Assembly (NCBI GenBank): GCA_964408125.1
Contig: CAYOYC010000031.1
Coordinates: 1 to 5,679, forward strand
Direction: 5' to 3'
Length of the DNA stretch: 5,679 nt
Origin: CABMGO01 sp964408125
GTDB taxonomy: Archaea; Nanobdellota; Nanobdellia; Pacearchaeales; GW2011-AR1
The translations under genes and the position numbers were made by a program. Shown piece after piece: positions 4,450-5,679 of this stretch. Position 1 is the first letter of the stretch. Each line of letters opens with the position of its first letter. The notes below the pieces were generated by a model. It was given only the letters and a program-made list of their open reading frames with translations, was not told the origin of the DNA and did not search any database.

Positions 4450-5509
4450 CTAATTGCTCTCCAACCTCTGCAGTTGGAATATCTTCAACTGAAAAAGAAA
4501 CAAGACTTTTCCCTTTTTCTGCTTTACTTGCCCCATAAATTTTAATGCCTTTTATTTTTTCAAGACCCCCTAAAAGTTTAGATACAAGTCCTTTTTCATG
4601 TTTTTCTATTTCATCAAAACCAACTGAACGAATAAAATTAACCGCCTTAGAAAGTCCAACTATATTGGATGTGTTTGGAGTTCCTCCCTCCAATATAGAA
4701 AGATTTTTCTCAAAATCTATAATCAAATCAGAATAAGATTTATTGTCTACTAGACTAACAGACTTGACTGTTCCTCCCCCAGCTCTTAATGGTTTCAATA
4801 GACTGAATAATTCTTTTGAAAAATATAATCCTCCCACGCCGCAGGGACCATACATTTTGTGCCCAGAAAAAGCATAAAAATCGCATTTTATCTTTTTTAC
4901 ATCTACTGGGATATGGGCAACTGCCTGAGCTCCATCAACCAGATAAATTATCTCTGGGAAGTTTTTTTTCAGATAGTTACCAATTTCTTCTACAGGATTT
5001 AATGTTCCTAAAACATTAGAAATGTGTCCTATAGAAACAATTTTTGTTTTCTTTGTTATCTTTTTCTTTAAATTCGAAATATCAACTATAAAATCTTTAT
5101 TTAAACCGATTGTTTTGATCTTGGCACCGACTTTAATCAATTTATCAAAAGGCAACATGTTTGAATGATGCTCAGAAATCGGAATAATTATTTCGTCTCC
5201 TTCTCTTATTTTGGGTAAGATTAAATCTACTGCTAAATTTATGGAGTCTGTTGTGTTGTTTGTAAATACCAATTCGCTTGCATCTGCATTAATGAAAGAA
5301 GTAATATTTTTTCTTGATTCATCCAAAAGTTTCTCATCCTTTTCTGCAACTAAATGAGCACCCCTGTGAGGATTCCCACGATATTCCAAAATCGAATCAA
5401 CCGCATTGACAACAACATCTGGCACCTGTGTTGTTGCGGCGTTGTCTAAGTAAACAATGTTATTTTTTCTAAAAAACTCAAACTTTGATTTTATATCAAC
5501 CTGATTCAT
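4412..5509 (-). CDS. SufS/NifS-type cysteine desulfurase, C-terminally truncated
   Basis: A class V PLP-fold enzyme of the group that takes sulfur from cysteine for Fe-S cluster and tRNA thiolation pathways. Family signatures are clear: YLDNAATTQVP at 20-30, NPHRGAHLVA at 46-55, SEHHSNMLP with the PLP-stacking histidine (H115), VDGAQAVAHIPVDV with D192 and Q195, and AFSGHKMYGPCGVGGLY with the PLP lysine K218. The product is 365 residues against about 400 in the family. After VSFSVEDIPTAEVGEQLDKRKI the expected V-R-x-G-H-H-C-A-x-P loop with the catalytic cysteine, and the following RAS-x-x-x-YN region, are missing; the end is CRIYKKI and a TAG. C359 is not in the right context to replace the catalytic cysteine. 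Such a protein could keep PLP chemistry but should not form a persulfide. The start is supported by leaderless TATA spacing; no Suf partners are in view. Confidence 0.88.
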   Translation of the reverse strand: MNQVDIKSKFEFFRKNNIVYLDNAATTQVPDVVVNAVDSILEYRGNPHRGAHLVAEKDEKLLDESRKNITSFINADASELVFTNNTTDSINLAVDLILPKIREGDEIIIPISEHHSNMLPFDKLIKVGAKIKTIGLNKDFIVDISNLKKKITKKTKIVSIGHISNVLGTLNPVEEIGNYLKKNFPEIIYLVDGAQAVAHIPVDVKKIKCDFYAFSGHKMYGPCGVGGLYFSKELFSLLKPLRAGGGTVKSVSLVDNKSYSDLIIDFEKNLSILEGGTPNTSNIVGLSKAVNFIRSVGFDEIEKHEKGLVSKLLGGLEKIKGIKIYGASKAEKGKSLVSFSVEDIPTAEVGEQLDKRKICRIYKKI

Positions 5510-5530
5510 CCCATTATTAGTAAATGCCTA

Positions 5531-5538
5531 CTTAAAAA
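5531..5538 (-). promoter_or_regulatory. TATA box of the cysteine desulfurase gene
   Basis: On the minus strand TTTTTAAG follows a purine-rich GAAAAGA that could be BRE. It is centred about 25 bases before the ATG at 5509. A nearby upstream ATG in another frame hits a stop after one codon, so 5509 is the start. Confidence 0.55.
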
Positions 5539-5593
5539 TCTTTTCTTAAACTAATAGTCTTTCAATTATTTAAATCCGCTCAAAATTAGCCAG

Positions 5594-5618
5594 ACATCAC
5601 GTCAAAAGACCACGATGT
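5594..5618 (-). other. Possible hairpin just downstream of tRNA-Glu
   Basis: On the minus strand ACATC (5618-5614) pairs with GATGT (5598-5594), and inside it GTC pairs with GAC around a TTTT loop, with a small internal bulge. It begins 6 bases after the tRNA 3' end. It could be a trailer or termination structure; the support is structural only. Confidence 0.25.
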
Positions 5619-5623
5619 ATTAA

Positions 5624-5679
5624 CGCTCCCACCGGGATTCGAACCCGGGTTTCCACCGTGAAAGGGTGATGTCCTTGGC
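5624..5679 (-). tRNA. tRNA-Glu (anticodon UUC), 5' part beyond the window
   Basis: Reading the minus strand from the edge: the tail of the D arm (GGAC), then an anticodon stem TCACC/GGTGG around the loop CTTTCAC with anticodon TTC at 5662-5660. A 4-base variable loop follows, then a T arm CCGGG-TTCGAAT-CCCGG, the 3' acceptor strand TGGGAGC, and a discriminator G at 5624. No CCA is encoded (the next bases are TTA), so it would be added after transcription. About 19 bases of the 5' side (acceptor 5' strand and part of the D arm) lie past the window edge, so acceptor pairing cannot be confirmed. Confidence 0.92.

Noticed and set aside
4545..5019. Two plus-strand open frames of 63 and 67 codons inside the desulfurase gene
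   Set aside because: They overlap conserved desulfurase motifs on the other strand and have no signals of their own.
1..5679. CRISPR array, insertion sequence or integrase
   Set aside because: No regularly spaced direct repeats, transposase-like frame or terminal inverted repeats were seen on either strand.

Overview
The window looks like a piece of an AT-rich archaeal genome, most likely a small-genome DPANN lineage (Pacearchaeota/Woesearchaeota type). This is inference, with no database check. The signs are: TATA boxes lying about 24-27 bases before the start codons of four separately transcribed genes, which is the leaderless archaeal arrangement; a tandem-duplicated Lrp/AsnC regulator; U-rich termination; and a tRNA-Glu gene with no encoded CCA.

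Layout, left to right. Positions 1-130 (minus strand) hold what reads as a decayed TetR-family regulator with its HTH broken across two frames. Positions 199-1176 (minus) encode a double-length Lrp/AsnC regulator with a perfect palindrome between its TATA box and start codon. Diverging from it, positions 1290-3179 (plus) form a tightly packed three-gene operon: a receiver-like protein, an unrecognised 238-residue protein, and a second receiver-like protein. The genes are spaced by 1 base and then overlap by 4. No histidine kinase and no familiar output domain is in view. A weak hairpin with a T-rich tail closes the operon. Two separately promoted membrane protein genes follow: a 179-residue protein with the layout of the Pycsar TM effector/DUF5706 family (3251-3790), and a 158-residue protein that looks like three repeats of a helical hairpin (3839-4315).

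The right part is on the minus strand: a SufS/NifS-type cysteine desulfurase (4412-5509) that stops before the expected catalytic-cysteine loop. It runs into a 43-codon open frame (4318-4449) that looks like the 3' end of an unrelated gene, as though a deletion had joined the two. The last feature is a 5'-truncated tRNA-Glu(UUC) at 5624-5679.

The candidate for an undescribed system is the receiver / unknown / receiver operon. It has its own operator-like inverted repeat wrapped around the Shine-Dalgarno of its first gene, it sits next to an Lrp regulator, and it lies just upstream of a possible Pycsar-like membrane effector. A functional link to that effector is only a hypothesis, because a terminator and a separate promoter lie between them. 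The operon is also the only unit using Shine-Dalgarno-led initiation, while its complete neighbours appear leaderless.
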